Of a DNA stretch of 64,000 nt, positions 24,504 through 32,622 are shown piece by piece. Position 1 is the stretch's first letter. Each line of letters opens with the position of its first letter. Source of the stretch: Bacillota bacterium (GTDB lineage: Bacteria > Bacillota > Clostridia > Christensenellales > Aristaeellaceae); NCBI GenBank assembly GCA_023459275.1, contig JAEWVC010000110.1:1-64000 (forward strand), in the 5' to 3' direction. Below the pieces are notes generated by a model that was not told where the DNA came from, searched no databases, and saw only the letters and a list, made by a program, of their open reading frames with translations. The position numbers and the translations under genes are program-made.

Positions 24504-25415
24504 ATGAAAAAACTTCTGCTTTGCGCACTGGCGATAACCCTTCTCTTGATCCCTCCCACGGCAGTGGCCCAGCAAAAAACCGTGGTGACCTCCTTCTATC
24601 CGATCTATATCCTGGCCAGGAATCTGACGGAGGGCGTCTCCGGCATCACTTTGCATAACCTGGCCGCACCGGACACCGGCTGCCTGCACGATTACCAGCT
24701 TTTGTCCGGGGATATGCGGGTTTTGAGCCAGGCCCAGGTGCTGCTGACCAACGGTGCGGGCATGGAAAGCTATCTTGATACGGTCACGGCGCAGTTCCCG
24801 TCCCTTGTGATTGTCGATGCGTCCCAAGGCGTCCCGCTGCTGGATGACCAGGGCGATCCGGAGCCCGAAACGGAGGACGCGGACCACCTGCACCAAGGCA
24901 ACCCCCACATCTGGCTGGATGCGTCAAACGCCGCCCAAATGGTGCAAAACCTGGGGGATGGCCTGGCGGCAGCTTTCCCGGAGCACGCGGATATCCTCCG
25001 TCAAAACACACAACAGTACATTCAGCGCCTTCAGGCTCTTGACCAGGAATTGAAGGAAGGGCTGATGGGGCTGGCCCATAAGGACATCATTACCTTTCAT
25101 GAAGCCTTTCCCTACTTCGCAAAGGCCTACGGGCTCCACGTGGCCGCCGTGGTGACCAGGGAGCCGGGGGAGGCGCTGAGCCCCGCGCAGTTGGCGGAGC
25201 TTGTACAGCTGGTGCGCTCCCTTGGTGCCCCGCCGCTGTTTACAGAGCCCCAATACCCCGATCTTGCCGCCAGAACGCTGGCGGCGGAAACAGGCGCGCC
25301 CGTATACCAGCTGGATCCCCTCGTCACCGGCCCCATAGATGAGAGCGCGCTGACCGCTTATGAGGACGGCATGCGCGAAAATATGCGGGTGCTGAAAGAG
25401 GCGCTTGGAAATTGA
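24504..25415 (+). CDS. Zinc/manganese-type metal-binding ABC substrate protein (TroA/ZnuA family)
   Basis: A 303-residue secreted protein with a signal peptide (KKLLLCALAITLLLIPPTAVA) but no lipobox cysteine. Cluster A-I metal-binding features are visible: TSFYPIYILARNL, a first His in CLHDYQLLSGD, a His-rich loop DHLHQGNPHIWLD, and ITFHEAFPYFAKAYGL. Such proteins deliver Zn2+ or Mn2+ to an ABC importer. No cognate permease or ATPase gene is adjacent, so the partner lies elsewhere. The ATG at 24504 follows AAAAGGTGAT. A weak promoter (-10 TACAAT just upstream) follows the terminator. Confidence 0.87.
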   Translation: MKKLLLCALAITLLLIPPTAVAQQKTVVTSFYPIYILARNLTEGVSGITLHNLAAPDTGCLHDYQLLSGDMRVLSQAQVLLTNGAGMESYLDTVTAQFPSLVIVDASQGVPLLDDQGDPEPETEDADHLHQGNPHIWLDASNAAQMVQNLGDGLAAAFPEHADILRQNTQQYIQRLQALDQELKEGLMGLAHKDIITFHEAFPYFAKAYGLHVAAVVTREPGEALSPAQLAELVQLVRSLGAPPLFTEPQYPDLAARTLAAETGAPVYQLDPLVTGPIDESALTAYEDGMRENMRVLKEALGN

Positions 25416-26038
25416 ACGCATACCGTTTGCTGTACGGAACGGGCAACCCGGCCAAGCTTGACGCCATGCGTGACTGGCTGAAGGAACTGCCCATGACCAT
25501 CGACGGGCTTGATAAAAATGCCCCGGACGTTCCGGAGGACGGGCAAACACCTCTTCAAAACGCCCGTCAAAAGGCACTTTGCTACTTTGAAACCTATCAC
25601 CGGCCTGTTTTTTCCTGCGATTCCGGCCTGCTTTTGCCGGAGGTCCCCCGGGAGAAAAACCCCGGCGTCCATACCCGCCGGCCGGAAGGCAGGCCGCTTT
25701 CCGACGAGGAAATGCTGGTCTATTATGCTTCCCTGGTCCGGCAGTACGGCAAGGCCGGCTACTTGAGGGCGCTGTATCAAAATGCCGTCTGCATCGTCCT
25801 GGAAGACAGGGAAATTTTCGAATACGACGGGGAGGACATCTGCTCCGGCGAATTTCTTTTAACGGATACGCCCCATCCCCTGCGTACCCCCGGCTGGCCG
25901 CTGGATTCGCTGTCGGTGTCGGCGGAAACAAAAAGGTACTGGTTTGACCTGTCCTTTGCGGAGCGGGAGAAGAGCCACAAGGATATCCGCCCGGGCTTTG
26001 TCCGTTTTTTCCAAAAGGCGCTCAGCTGCAGTACGTAA
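25412..26038 (+). CDS. RdgB/HAM1-like non-canonical purine NTP pyrophosphatase
   Basis: A 208-residue protein. YGTGNPAKLDAMRDWL matches the start of ITPase/HAM1 proteins ([ST]xNxxK), and ETYHRPVFSCDSGLLLPEVP matches their substrate loop (DSGL). Family members hydrolyse dITP and XTP to protect DNA; this one is divergent in the middle and C-terminus, so its substrate may differ. The start is TTG at 25412, overlapping the stop of the metal-binding protein gene, which suggests coupled translation. Confidence 0.75.
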   Translation: MNAYRLLYGTGNPAKLDAMRDWLKELPMTIDGLDKNAPDVPEDGQTPLQNARQKALCYFETYHRPVFSCDSGLLLPEVPREKNPGVHTRRPEGRPLSDEEMLVYYASLVRQYGKAGYLRALYQNAVCIVLEDREIFEYDGEDICSGEFLLTDTPHPLRTPGWPLDSLSVSAETKRYWFDLSFAEREKSHKDIRPGFVRFFQKALSCST

Positions 26039-26148
26039 CCGCCGCACAATAGAAATCAAAAAGCTTTCGCCAATAAAAAAGGAAATGCCATGCCCCGTAC
26101 CCTTGCATTGCTGCTTTTTCTGAGCGTGGAAAGAGGAGGGCGGAGAAG

Positions 26149-26964
26149 ATGAATATTCTCGTCACTTTGGATGCCAACTACCTGAACCCCTTGAAAGTCA
26201 TGCTTTGGTCTCTTTTTTTCCAGCACCCAGGGCAGAAGTTTCATATCTACCTGATGCACGCCTCCATTCCGGAGGAGGAACTGAAACCCCTTCGCGGCTA
26301 TATCGAGGGGCTGGGGCAGTCGCTTACCGTCCTCACCGTTCAGGAGGACTGGTTTGCAAACGCGCCGGTTCTTCTGCATTATACCAAAGCCATGTATTAC
26401 CGGCTGCTTGCCTACAAGTTTCTTCCCGCCGGGCTGGACAGGATCCTCTACCTTGATCCGGATATCCTCATCGTCAACCCCATCGACGAGCTGTACAATA
26501 CCTCCTTGGACGGCTACCTTTACGCCGCGGTCTACCATAACAAGGTCTCCCGCAAGGAAGTCAACAGGCTCAGGCTCAAGACCTATGATATCAAGGAGTA
26601 TTTCAATTCCGGCGTGCTGCTGATGAACCTTGCGCTGCAAAGGGAGAAAATCAACGAGGAAGAGATCTACTCGTTTATCTTAAGATGCAAAAACCGTCTG
26701 ATATGTCCCGACCAGGATGTGCTGAACGCGCTGTATGGCAGGGACATCAAAACGGTGGACGAATTCCGCTTCAACTATGACACAAGATTTTACCAATACA
26801 ACAAGCTCCTGCGCAACGGTGCGCTGGACGCGGATTATATCATGCGGAATACCTCCATCCTCCATTTTTGCGGAAAGAAAAAGCCCTGGCAAAAGAATTA
26901 CGCGGGCGTGTTCCATGCGCTGTATCTCCATTATCAGAACCTGGCGTTTCGGAATGCGGGCTGA
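26149..26964 (+). CDS. Glycosyltransferase family 8 protein
   Basis: A 271-residue GT-A fold retaining glycosyltransferase. The metal-binding DxD is in RILYLDPDILIVNP, and the C-terminal HxxGxxKPW signature is ILHFCGKKKPWQ. The acceptor-side segment YFNSGVLLMNL and CPDQDVLNALY are typical of LgtC-like galactosyl or glucosyl transferases that build surface glycans. No membrane segment, so it works in the cytoplasm or at the membrane face. The ATG at 26149 follows AGGAGGGCGGAGAAG. No other glycan genes are adjacent. Confidence 0.9.
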   Translation: MNILVTLDANYLNPLKVMLWSLFFQHPGQKFHIYLMHASIPEEELKPLRGYIEGLGQSLTVLTVQEDWFANAPVLLHYTKAMYYRLLAYKFLPAGLDRILYLDPDILIVNPIDELYNTSLDGYLYAAVYHNKVSRKEVNRLRLKTYDIKEYFNSGVLLMNLALQREKINEEEIYSFILRCKNRLICPDQDVLNALYGRDIKTVDEFRFNYDTRFYQYNKLLRNGALDADYIMRNTSILHFCGKKKPWQKNYAGVFHALYLHYQNLAFRNAG

Positions 26965-26985
26965 ACCCCGGCCGCCATTTTTCTG

Positions 26986-27014
26986 TTGACAGCCGCTTTA
27001 TCCTTTGCTATACT
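26986..27014 (+). promoter_or_regulatory. Strong promoter of the probable 6S RNA
   Basis: Perfect TTGACA (26986-26991), 17-base spacer, TATACT (27009-27014). No gene with a ribosome binding site follows within 400 bases. Confidence 0.8.
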
Positions 27015-27020
27015 GCCCCT

Positions 27021-27205
27021 GGAATAACGCTCAGGAGGATTTTTGATGTCGGTCTTGGCTGTAAAGGGAATTCTTAACTGAATCCTTGAGGGAATGGGCT
27101 GCAAGCGCAGGCTTTGCCTGTTTGTTTGTGTGTCCTCCCGCATCAGCCCTTTACAGACTGCTTCCTGATTTCCGCCTGGCATAGGAAACGACAGAGGGCG
27201 CGCCC
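27021..27205 (+). ncRNA. ssrS: Probable 6S RNA (RNA polymerase regulator)
   Basis: A transcript of about 185 bases expected from the strong promoter upstream. It folds as one long irregular hairpin: CAGGAGGA near 27031-27038 pairs with TCCGCCTG (one mismatch), CTGTAAAGGG (27059-27068) pairs perfectly with CCCTTTACAG (27146-27155), and the tip is CAGGC/GCCTG (27108-27120). Between the last two are large internal loops, the open-promoter-like bubble expected of 6S RNA. Length, lack of coding potential and strong promoter fit 6S RNA, which binds sigma-A RNA polymerase in stationary phase. No covariance search was run, so another long-hairpin sRNA cannot be excluded. Confidence 0.65.
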
Positions 27206-27206
27206 T

Positions 27207-27309
27207 CCGGGCCGTTTTTGAGATTTCTCCTTTTTCCTCGGGCTCTTAGAGGAAAAAGCAGGTATCTCTAAAAAACGGACGGACAGCGATGATCTGCCGT
27301 TCTTTTTTT
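27207..27309 (+). ncRNA. Structured segment with alternative hairpins and a terminator
   Basis: CCGTTTTTGAGAT (from 27212) can pair with ATCTCTAAAAAACGG (to 27278), enclosing a perfect stem CTTTTTCCTC/GAGGAAAAAG (27230-27239 with 27249-27258). Immediately downstream ACGGACAG pairs with CTGCCGT before TTCTTTTTTT (27279-27309). The 6S RNA terminator or an attenuator-like switch are both possible; I recognise no known riboswitch class. Confidence 0.45.
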
Positions 27310-27318
27310 ATGTCCAAA

Positions 27319-27369
27319 GCCCGCGGGAGCATTCTGCCAAACGGCGGATGCATCCGCGGGCATTTTTTT
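27319..27369 (+). terminator. Second strong terminator-like hairpin
   Basis: GCCCGCGG (27319-27326) pairs with CCGCGGGC (27354-27361); an inner stem GCATTCTGCC/GGCGGATGC extends it; then ATTTTTTT. It isolates the MutS2-like operon from upstream transcription. Confidence 0.8.
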
Positions 27370-27375
27370 GATTTG

Positions 27376-27436
27376 ATACTCTTTCCAAACATTATTTCCT
27401 CGCCGCGTTGGGCGAAACAATATTTTCCAATAGTAT
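27376..27436. repeat. MITE-like element M4, short internal-deletion form
   Basis: A 61-base near-palindrome: ATACTCTTTCCAAACATTAT at the left and CAATATTTTCCAATAGTAT at the right. Its ends match those of the elements at 14051 and 17084, but the interior is reduced to about a dozen bases. It lies directly before the ribosome binding site of the gene at 27452. Confidence 0.65.
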
Positions 27437-27451
27437 GATGGAGGGATCACC

Positions 27452-29401
27452 TTGGCAACGCCTGAAAAAACCCTGGAATTTGATCAGATCAAGCAGACGC
27501 TTTCCTCCTTTGCCTTCACCAAGGGGGCAAAGGAGCGGCTGCTGAACCTTACCCCCGCCTTGAGCGAAAAGGAATGCCGTAGCCGCCTCGCGCAGACCGG
27601 CGAAGCCCGAACCATGCTTAATGCGCTGGGCAGCCCGCCCCTTAGCACCACGGAAGTGCTTGACAAGGTGCTGCCCCTTGTCAAGGCCGGCGCCATGCTC
27701 CTGCCGGAGCAAATTTTAGGCGTAGCGCAATTTTTGTCCTCCTGCCGCCGGATGAAAGCTTACCTGAAGCGTGGCGAATATTTGCAATCAGAGCTTGCTT
27801 TTTACGGCCGGGCTTTCCAGGAAGAAAAGGAGCTGGAGGGCGAAATCGGGCGCTGCATCCGGGGCGAGGCGGTGGACGACAGCGCCTCCCCGGAGCTTCG
27901 GGACGTGCGCAGGAAAGCGGAGCAGGCTTCCGCGCAGATCAAGGCAAAGCTCAACAGCCTGCTTCAAAACAACCGCGCGTATTTCTCCGACAGCCTGGTG
28001 GCCCTGCGGAGCGGCCGGCTCACGCTGCCCGTAAAGCGGGAGCACAAGGCGCAGGTCCCGGGCACGGTGGTGGATATGTCCTCCTCCGGCGGCACCGTGT
28101 TCATTGAGCCTTCCGCCGTTGGCAAGCTCCAGGAGCAGTTGAGCGAGTGGAAGATCAGGGAGGAAAACGAGGTCCGTCGGATCCTGTACCAGCTTACGGC
28201 CTTGGTGTTTGACCGCATGGCAGCTTTGCAGGCCAACCGGGACGTATTTGAGGCGCTGGACTTTGCCTTCGCAAAAGGCGCATTGAGTGCCTCCATGGAC
28301 GCTGTGGCGCCCGTAATGAACACAGACCGCCGGATGCACATTGAAAAAGGACGCCATCCCTTGTTGAGCCGGGAAAAGTGCGTACCCCTGGATTTTGCCC
28401 TGGGCGGGGAAATCTCCGGCGTGGTGATCACCGGGCCCAATACCGGCGGCAAGACTGTGGCGCTCAAGACCGTGGGCCTCCTGTCCCTTATGGCCCAAAG
28501 CGGGCTCCATGTGCCCGCCTCTTTAGGAACGGAGCTGTGCATGCTGGGCAATGTGCTGTGCGACATCGGCGACGGGCAAAGCATTTTGGAAAACCTGTCC
28601 ACCTTCTCCTCCCACATGACCAACATCCTGGCGATCCTTCGGGAAACCGGCCCGGAAAGTCTGGTGCTGTTGGATGAGCTGGGCTCCGGCACCGACCCCG
28701 CGGAAGGCATGGGCATGGCCGTGGCCATCATGGATGCGCTGCGTGAAAAGGGCTGCCTGTTTGTGGCCACCACCCATTATCCGGAGGTGAAGGAGTATGC
28801 GGAAAAGACACCGGGCCTTACAAACGCCAGGATGGCCTTTGACCGGGAAACGCTTTCGCCCCTGTACCGCCTTATGATGGGGGAGGCGGGGGAAAGCTGC
28901 GCGCTGCACATTGTCAAAAAACTTGGCTTTCCGGAGCCCCTTATCGCAAGGGCCAGGGAAGCGGCCTACGGCGGCGGAAAAACCCGCGGTGCCCTTCCCG
29001 CCGGCCTGAACCCGAAATCCGCCGGCCTGGGCCTCCCGCCCGCCGCTGCTCTGCCCCGTATTCAGAAGGAGCAGCCGCCAAAGCCCTTGTCCACCCATGC
29101 CGCGCAATTCCAGCTGGGGGACAGCGTGCTGGTTTATCCCGGCCGGGAGCTGGGCCTGGTCTACGATCCCGCCGATGAAAAGGGGCTGGTGGGCGTGCAA
29201 ATCAAAGGCGTCAAACGCCGCATCCCCCACAAGCGGCTGAAAAAGCATGTTGCCGCAGAAAGCATGTACCCCGAAAATTACGATTTTTCCATCGTCTTTG
29301 ACAGCGTGCAAAACCGCAAGGCCCGGCATCAGATGGAAAAGCGCCACCGGCCGGACCTGCAGATTGGCTATGAAAAGGAGCCCTCCCATGATGTTGATTG
29401 A
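27452..29401 (+). CDS. MutS2-family ATPase without the Smr nuclease domain
   Basis: A 649-residue protein. The N-terminal lever/clamp helices include SGRLTLPVKREHKAQVPGTV, a MutS2 signature region. The ATPase has Walker A ITGPNTGGKTVALKT (about residue 325), DIGDGQSILENLSTFSSH and Walker B LVLLDELGSGTDPAEG. Typical MutS2 is near 780 residues and ends in an Smr endonuclease domain; this protein stops soon after the KOW-like segment (QLGDSVLVYPGRELG, VQIKGVKRRIPHKRL). It may sense DNA or collided ribosomes but lacks the usual nuclease. The start is TTG at 27452 behind GGAGGG. It overlaps the next gene by 14 bases. Confidence 0.85.
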   Translation: MATPEKTLEFDQIKQTLSSFAFTKGAKERLLNLTPALSEKECRSRLAQTGEARTMLNALGSPPLSTTEVLDKVLPLVKAGAMLLPEQILGVAQFLSSCRRMKAYLKRGEYLQSELAFYGRAFQEEKELEGEIGRCIRGEAVDDSASPELRDVRRKAEQASAQIKAKLNSLLQNNRAYFSDSLVALRSGRLTLPVKREHKAQVPGTVVDMSSSGGTVFIEPSAVGKLQEQLSEWKIREENEVRRILYQLTALVFDRMAALQANRDVFEALDFAFAKGALSASMDAVAPVMNTDRRMHIEKGRHPLLSREKCVPLDFALGGEISGVVITGPNTGGKTVALKTVGLLSLMAQSGLHVPASLGTELCMLGNVLCDIGDGQSILENLSTFSSHMTNILAILRETGPESLVLLDELGSGTDPAEGMGMAVAIMDALREKGCLFVATTHYPEVKEYAEKTPGLTNARMAFDRETLSPLYRLMMGEAGESCALHIVKKLGFPEPLIARAREAAYGGGKTRGALPAGLNPKSAGLGLPPAAALPRIQKEQPPKPLSTHAAQFQLGDSVLVYPGRELGLVYDPADEKGLVGVQIKGVKRRIPHKRLKKHVAAESMYPENYDFSIVFDSVQNRKARHQMEKRHRPDLQIGYEKEPSHDVD

Positions 29402-30371
29402 AACAGCCGGACTTACCAAGGTCTACCGCCGCTTTGAAAAGGAGCCCGGCCTCCGGGGCAGCCTGAAAAGCCTTTTCCACAGGACCTACACTGAAAAGAA
29501 GGCGCTGGACAACTTTGACCTTGCGGTATCGGAAGGGGAATTCGTGGGGCTCATCGGCCCCAATGGCGCGGGCAAGACAACCTTGGTCAAGCTCCTCACC
29601 GGGATCATCGCCCCCACCTCCGGCAGCGCTTCCGTGCTTCAGCATACCCCCAGCCGCCTGGAAAGCGCCTTCAAAAAGCAGTTCGCCGTGGTGATGGGAC
29701 AAAAAAGCCAGCTCTTTTTTGACCTGACGCCCGCGGATACCTTCCGCCTGTTCAAGGCGCTGTATGAGATCCCGGAAAACGAGTACCGGCGCAGCTTGAA
29801 GTATTTTACGGAGCTGTTCGGTGTCGGGCCCCTGATGGGCGTGCAGGTGCGCACCCTGTCCCTGGGGGAGCGGATGAAGATGGAGCTCATCGCCGCGCTG
29901 CTTCACAGCCCCCGGGTGCTGTTTCTGGACGAACCCACCATCGGCCTGGACGCGGCGGCCCAGCATCAAATGCGCTCCTTCCTGAAAGAGGTGAACAGGG
30001 AACGGGGCACTACCATCCTGCTTACTTCCCATTACATGGAAGATATCGTAAGCCTCTGCCGCCGGTGTGTGGTGGTGAGCCATGGGGAAAAGCTGGGCGA
30101 TGGGCCTACAGACACACTTTTTGCGCAGTATCAGACCCACCGCAGGATCACCCTTGCCCTTAGCGCAGAATGCAGCATGGTGCTGCCCGGCTGGTGTGAG
30201 CAGGTTGCGCGGGAACCCCTCAAAATCTCCTTTCTGCTGCCCATTGCCCATGTCAAGCCTCTTTTGCAGTCCCTGCTGTCGCAGTATCCCATCCGGGATA
30301 TCACGGTGGAGGAAGAGGAGATCGGCAGTGTGGTTTCCAAGCTCTACCGCATGAAGGAGAATCCCGCCTGA
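29388..30371 (+). CDS. ABC transporter ATP-binding protein (COG4586-like)
   Basis: A 327-residue ATPase. Walker A is GLIGPNGAGKTTLVK, the signature is LSLGERMKME (a variant of LSGGQ), and Walker B is RVLFLDEPTIGLD. An N-terminal extension with ETAGLTKVYRRFEKEPGLRG and FHRTYTEKKALDNFDL is typical of the COG4586 group that partners two DUF990-type permeases, which follow here. The ATG at 29388 (AAGGAG upstream) overlaps the MutS2-like gene; a second ATG follows directly. Substrate unknown; export is likely. Confidence 0.9.
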   Translation: MMLIETAGLTKVYRRFEKEPGLRGSLKSLFHRTYTEKKALDNFDLAVSEGEFVGLIGPNGAGKTTLVKLLTGIIAPTSGSASVLQHTPSRLESAFKKQFAVVMGQKSQLFFDLTPADTFRLFKALYEIPENEYRRSLKYFTELFGVGPLMGVQVRTLSLGERMKMELIAALLHSPRVLFLDEPTIGLDAAAQHQMRSFLKEVNRERGTTILLTSHYMEDIVSLCRRCVVVSHGEKLGDGPTDTLFAQYQTHRRITLALSAECSMVLPGWCEQVAREPLKISFLLPIAHVKPLLQSLLSQYPIRDITVEEEEIGSVVSKLYRMKENPA

Positions 30372-31165
30372 TGAAAAAATATTGGGAAGCGGCCTGTATC
30401 GCCTTCAAAACCCGCATGGCCTACCGGTTCGATACCGCCATGCAAGCCCTTTCCGGCGTGGCAAGGGTGCTGTTCGCCTGGCTTTTGTGGTCGGCCCTCT
30501 TTCAGGGACAGGATCAAATCATGGGCTTTACCCTTCCCGCCATGCTCCTGTACTATCTGATCCAGTCCGTTTTGGTTCTGCTGGACAATACGGAGCAGAT
30601 CGCAAAGGAACTTGGCACAAGCATCCGCAGCGGCACGTTTTCAAAGTTTCTGGTGCTGCCCATGCGGGTGCAGCCCTACCTTGCCGCCCAAACCCTGGGC
30701 TCCGCCGCCTATACGGCCCTTTTCGGCCTGGCGGCGGGCGCGCTGTGCCTGGCCCTTTTCCCTGTCCGGATGGCTCCGGCGCCGGGCTTGAACAGCCTGC
30801 TGCCTGCCGCCGCGCTTTTGCTGCTCGGCCGGGTCTTTCTGTCCCAGCTTCACTTTTATCTTGGGATACTCACCTTCCGGTATCAGGACATCTGGCTTTT
30901 TTTAATGATCAAAAGCAACGTGCTGGCCTTTGTGACAGGGGCCCTGGTTCCCCTTGCGCTGCTGCCTGAACCGGTGCTCTGCGCGCTGCGCCTGACGCCG
31001 TTTTACCACGTCTCCTACCTGCCGGCGCTGCTGCTGATGGGCAGGGGCGGCGGCGAGGCGCCGGAAGGATTGTTGGTGCTGGCCGCGTGGAATCTGCTTT
31101 TCTTCTTTCTCAACAGGCGGACGTACGCGCGCCTTCGCACGCGCTATGACGGGGTGGGCATATGA
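30371..31165 (+). CDS. ABC-2 type permease (COG4587/DUF990-like), first
   Basis: A 264-residue membrane protein with about six hydrophobic segments. It starts with KKYWEAACIAFKTRMAYRFD, the amphipathic N-terminal pattern of these permeases. The ATG overlaps the ATPase stop and its own stop overlaps the next permease start (ATGA). With the ATPase and the second permease it forms a three-gene heteromeric ABC exporter of unknown cargo. Confidence 0.85.
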   Translation: MKKYWEAACIAFKTRMAYRFDTAMQALSGVARVLFAWLLWSALFQGQDQIMGFTLPAMLLYYLIQSVLVLLDNTEQIAKELGTSIRSGTFSKFLVLPMRVQPYLAAQTLGSAAYTALFGLAAGALCLALFPVRMAPAPGLNSLLPAAALLLLGRVFLSQLHFYLGILTFRYQDIWLFLMIKSNVLAFVTGALVPLALLPEPVLCALRLTPFYHVSYLPALLLMGRGGGEAPEGLLVLAAWNLLFFFLNRRTYARLRTRYDGVGI

Positions 31166-31953
31166 AAAGAAACCTGCGGCTGCTTTTGACGCTGGTCAAG
31201 CTGCGCCTTGGCCATTTGATGGTGTTCCGGCTTTCCTTCTTCGGCGCGTTTTTTGTGGACGGCAGCCTATTCATTATCAATCTTTTGCTCTTTGATGTGC
31301 TGTATAGCCGGGCGGGGTCCATCGGCGGCTGGGGGCGTGGAGACGTAATGGTTTTTGTGGGCACCTTTTCCATGGTGAACGCCCTGAACATGAGCACCTT
31401 CTTTTTCGGACTGATCACCATTCCCGACAAGATCCGCACCGGCATGCTGGACCAGTACATCGTCAAGCCCGGCAGCCTCCTTCTGCGCCTGTCCTTTGAA
31501 CAGGTGAACCTGGGCTCCCTGCCCCTGATCGCCCTGAGCCTTGTCCTCCTGCTTCGGGGTGTTTCCTTGTTAAGCATGCCGCCTTCCCCGGCGGCGGCAG
31601 CAGGGTATGTGCTTTTGACCCTCCTGATGACGGTCCTGTGGTACGACCTGATGCTGATCATCCGCACGGTGCCCTTTTTTGTGATCTCCGCCGCCGCGGT
31701 AAACCAAATGGAGGAATCGCTTCTTGAACTGAGCATGAAAGTGCCCGGCGCCGTCTTTCAGGGCGTGTGGAAACTCCTGTTTCAGGTGCTTTTGCCCTAT
31801 GGGCTCATCGCCACGCTGCCCACGCAGATGCTTACCGGTGCTCTGTCCCTCCCAGCCCTTCTGCAGGGCTGCGGCGTGGCCGTGCTCTTTACCGTTTTTG
31901 CCCTGGCCTTCTGGCGGTTCGGCCTGAAGCATTACAAAAGTGCCAGCAGTTGA
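31162..31953 (+). CDS. ABC-2 type permease (COG3694/DUF990-like), second
   Basis: A 263-residue membrane protein with about six hydrophobic segments. The N-terminus resembles its partner (KRNLRLLLTLVKLRLGHLM), and DKIRTGMLDQYIVKPGSLL is a loop typical of this permease group. It is the last gene of the operon; a two-hairpin repeat element begins at its stop codon. Confidence 0.85.
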   Translation: MKRNLRLLLTLVKLRLGHLMVFRLSFFGAFFVDGSLFIINLLLFDVLYSRAGSIGGWGRGDVMVFVGTFSMVNALNMSTFFFGLITIPDKIRTGMLDQYIVKPGSLLLRLSFEQVNLGSLPLIALSLVLLLRGVSLLSMPPSPAAAAGYVLLTLLMTVLWYDLMLIIRTVPFFVISAAAVNQMEESLLELSMKVPGAVFQGVWKLLFQVLLPYGLIATLPTQMLTGALSLPALLQGCGVAVLFTVFALAFWRFGLKHYKSASS

Positions 31954-32012
31954 CCCGGGGGCGCTGCCCCGGACCCCCGCCAAAGGGATAAAATCCCTTT
32001 GGAATCCCTATA
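31953..32012 (+). repeat. Two-hairpin post-stop element, copy C
   Basis: Directly after the permease stop. Hairpin 1 is CCGGGG/CCCCGG (31955-31960 with 31967-31972), the linker ends gacccccgc, and hairpin 2 is CCAAAGGGAT/ATCCCTTTGG (31980-31989 with 31993-32002), followed by aatccc. It is the most complete copy. Confidence 0.85.
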
Positions 32013-32013
32013 G

Positions 32014-32622
32014 CTATGATTTATGCGATACCCCTTTTTCAATGGAAAAGCTCTTCCGGGGCCCTTTTTCCTCCGTCTCCGCCGCCAGCTGCGCAAGTGC
32101 CCTGACCGTCTTCCAGTTGCGCAGGGTGTTATGCGCCTCCATCTTCAGAAATTTGGCCACCAGCTTGGAGGCATGGACGCCGTTTTCCAGGAGAAAATAC
32201 ACCTCTTTGCCCCTGGCCGCAAAGCGGTCGCCGCCGGGAACCGCCGCCAGCGCGGCCTCCGCCTCCCGGGACAGGGGCGCCAGCATCATGGCCGCATGCA
32301 GGCTCTCCGCCCCGGAAGCCTCCTCCGCAGCCCGCACTTCTTCCGGGGAGAAGGGGCAATTTTCCAGGATGGAGGCAAGCTCCTCCGCCGTGCGGAGCAC
32401 CGCCGGCACCGGAAATCCGAACCGCTTCCCGATTATTTCCTCCAGGTGCTTTCGCAGCGCATCCTCCCCGCCCTCCGCCGAGAACACCACGTTGCCGCTT
32501 TGTATATAGGTTTCGATTTTTTCAAACCCCGCCTCCATGAACGTCTGCTTCAATTCCGCCATGTTCACCCGGTGCTGCGCACCTACGTTGATCCCCCGGA
32601 GCAGCGCCACATACCTGGTCAT
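32014..32622 (-). CDS. DUF1697 domain protein
   Basis: A 202-residue protein with the DUF1697 (PF08002) hallmarks: an N-terminal RYVALLRGINVGAQHRVNMA, TYIQSGNVVFSAEG, and near the end VHASKLVAKFLKMEAHNTLRNW, close to the family's TxRNWxT motif. The family is widespread and of unknown function. The ATG at 32622 overlaps the stop of the upstream DinB gene by four bases, and GGGGGGAAG precedes it. In-frame starts further upstream would run into that gene. Confidence 0.88.
   Translation of the reverse strand: MTRYVALLRGINVGAQHRVNMAELKQTFMEAGFEKIETYIQSGNVVFSAEGGEDALRKHLEEIIGKRFGFPVPAVLRTAEELASILENCPFSPEEVRAAEEASGAESLHAAMMLAPLSREAEAALAAVPGGDRFAARGKEVYFLLENGVHASKLVAKFLKMEAHNTLRNWKTVRALAQLAAETEEKGPRKSFSIEKGVSHKS

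Noticed and set aside
27207..27369. T-box or known riboswitch upstream of the MutS2-like gene
   Set aside because: No T-box sequence (TGGNACCGCG) or aptamer core was found, and MutS2 is not a usual target. Described only as a structured segment.
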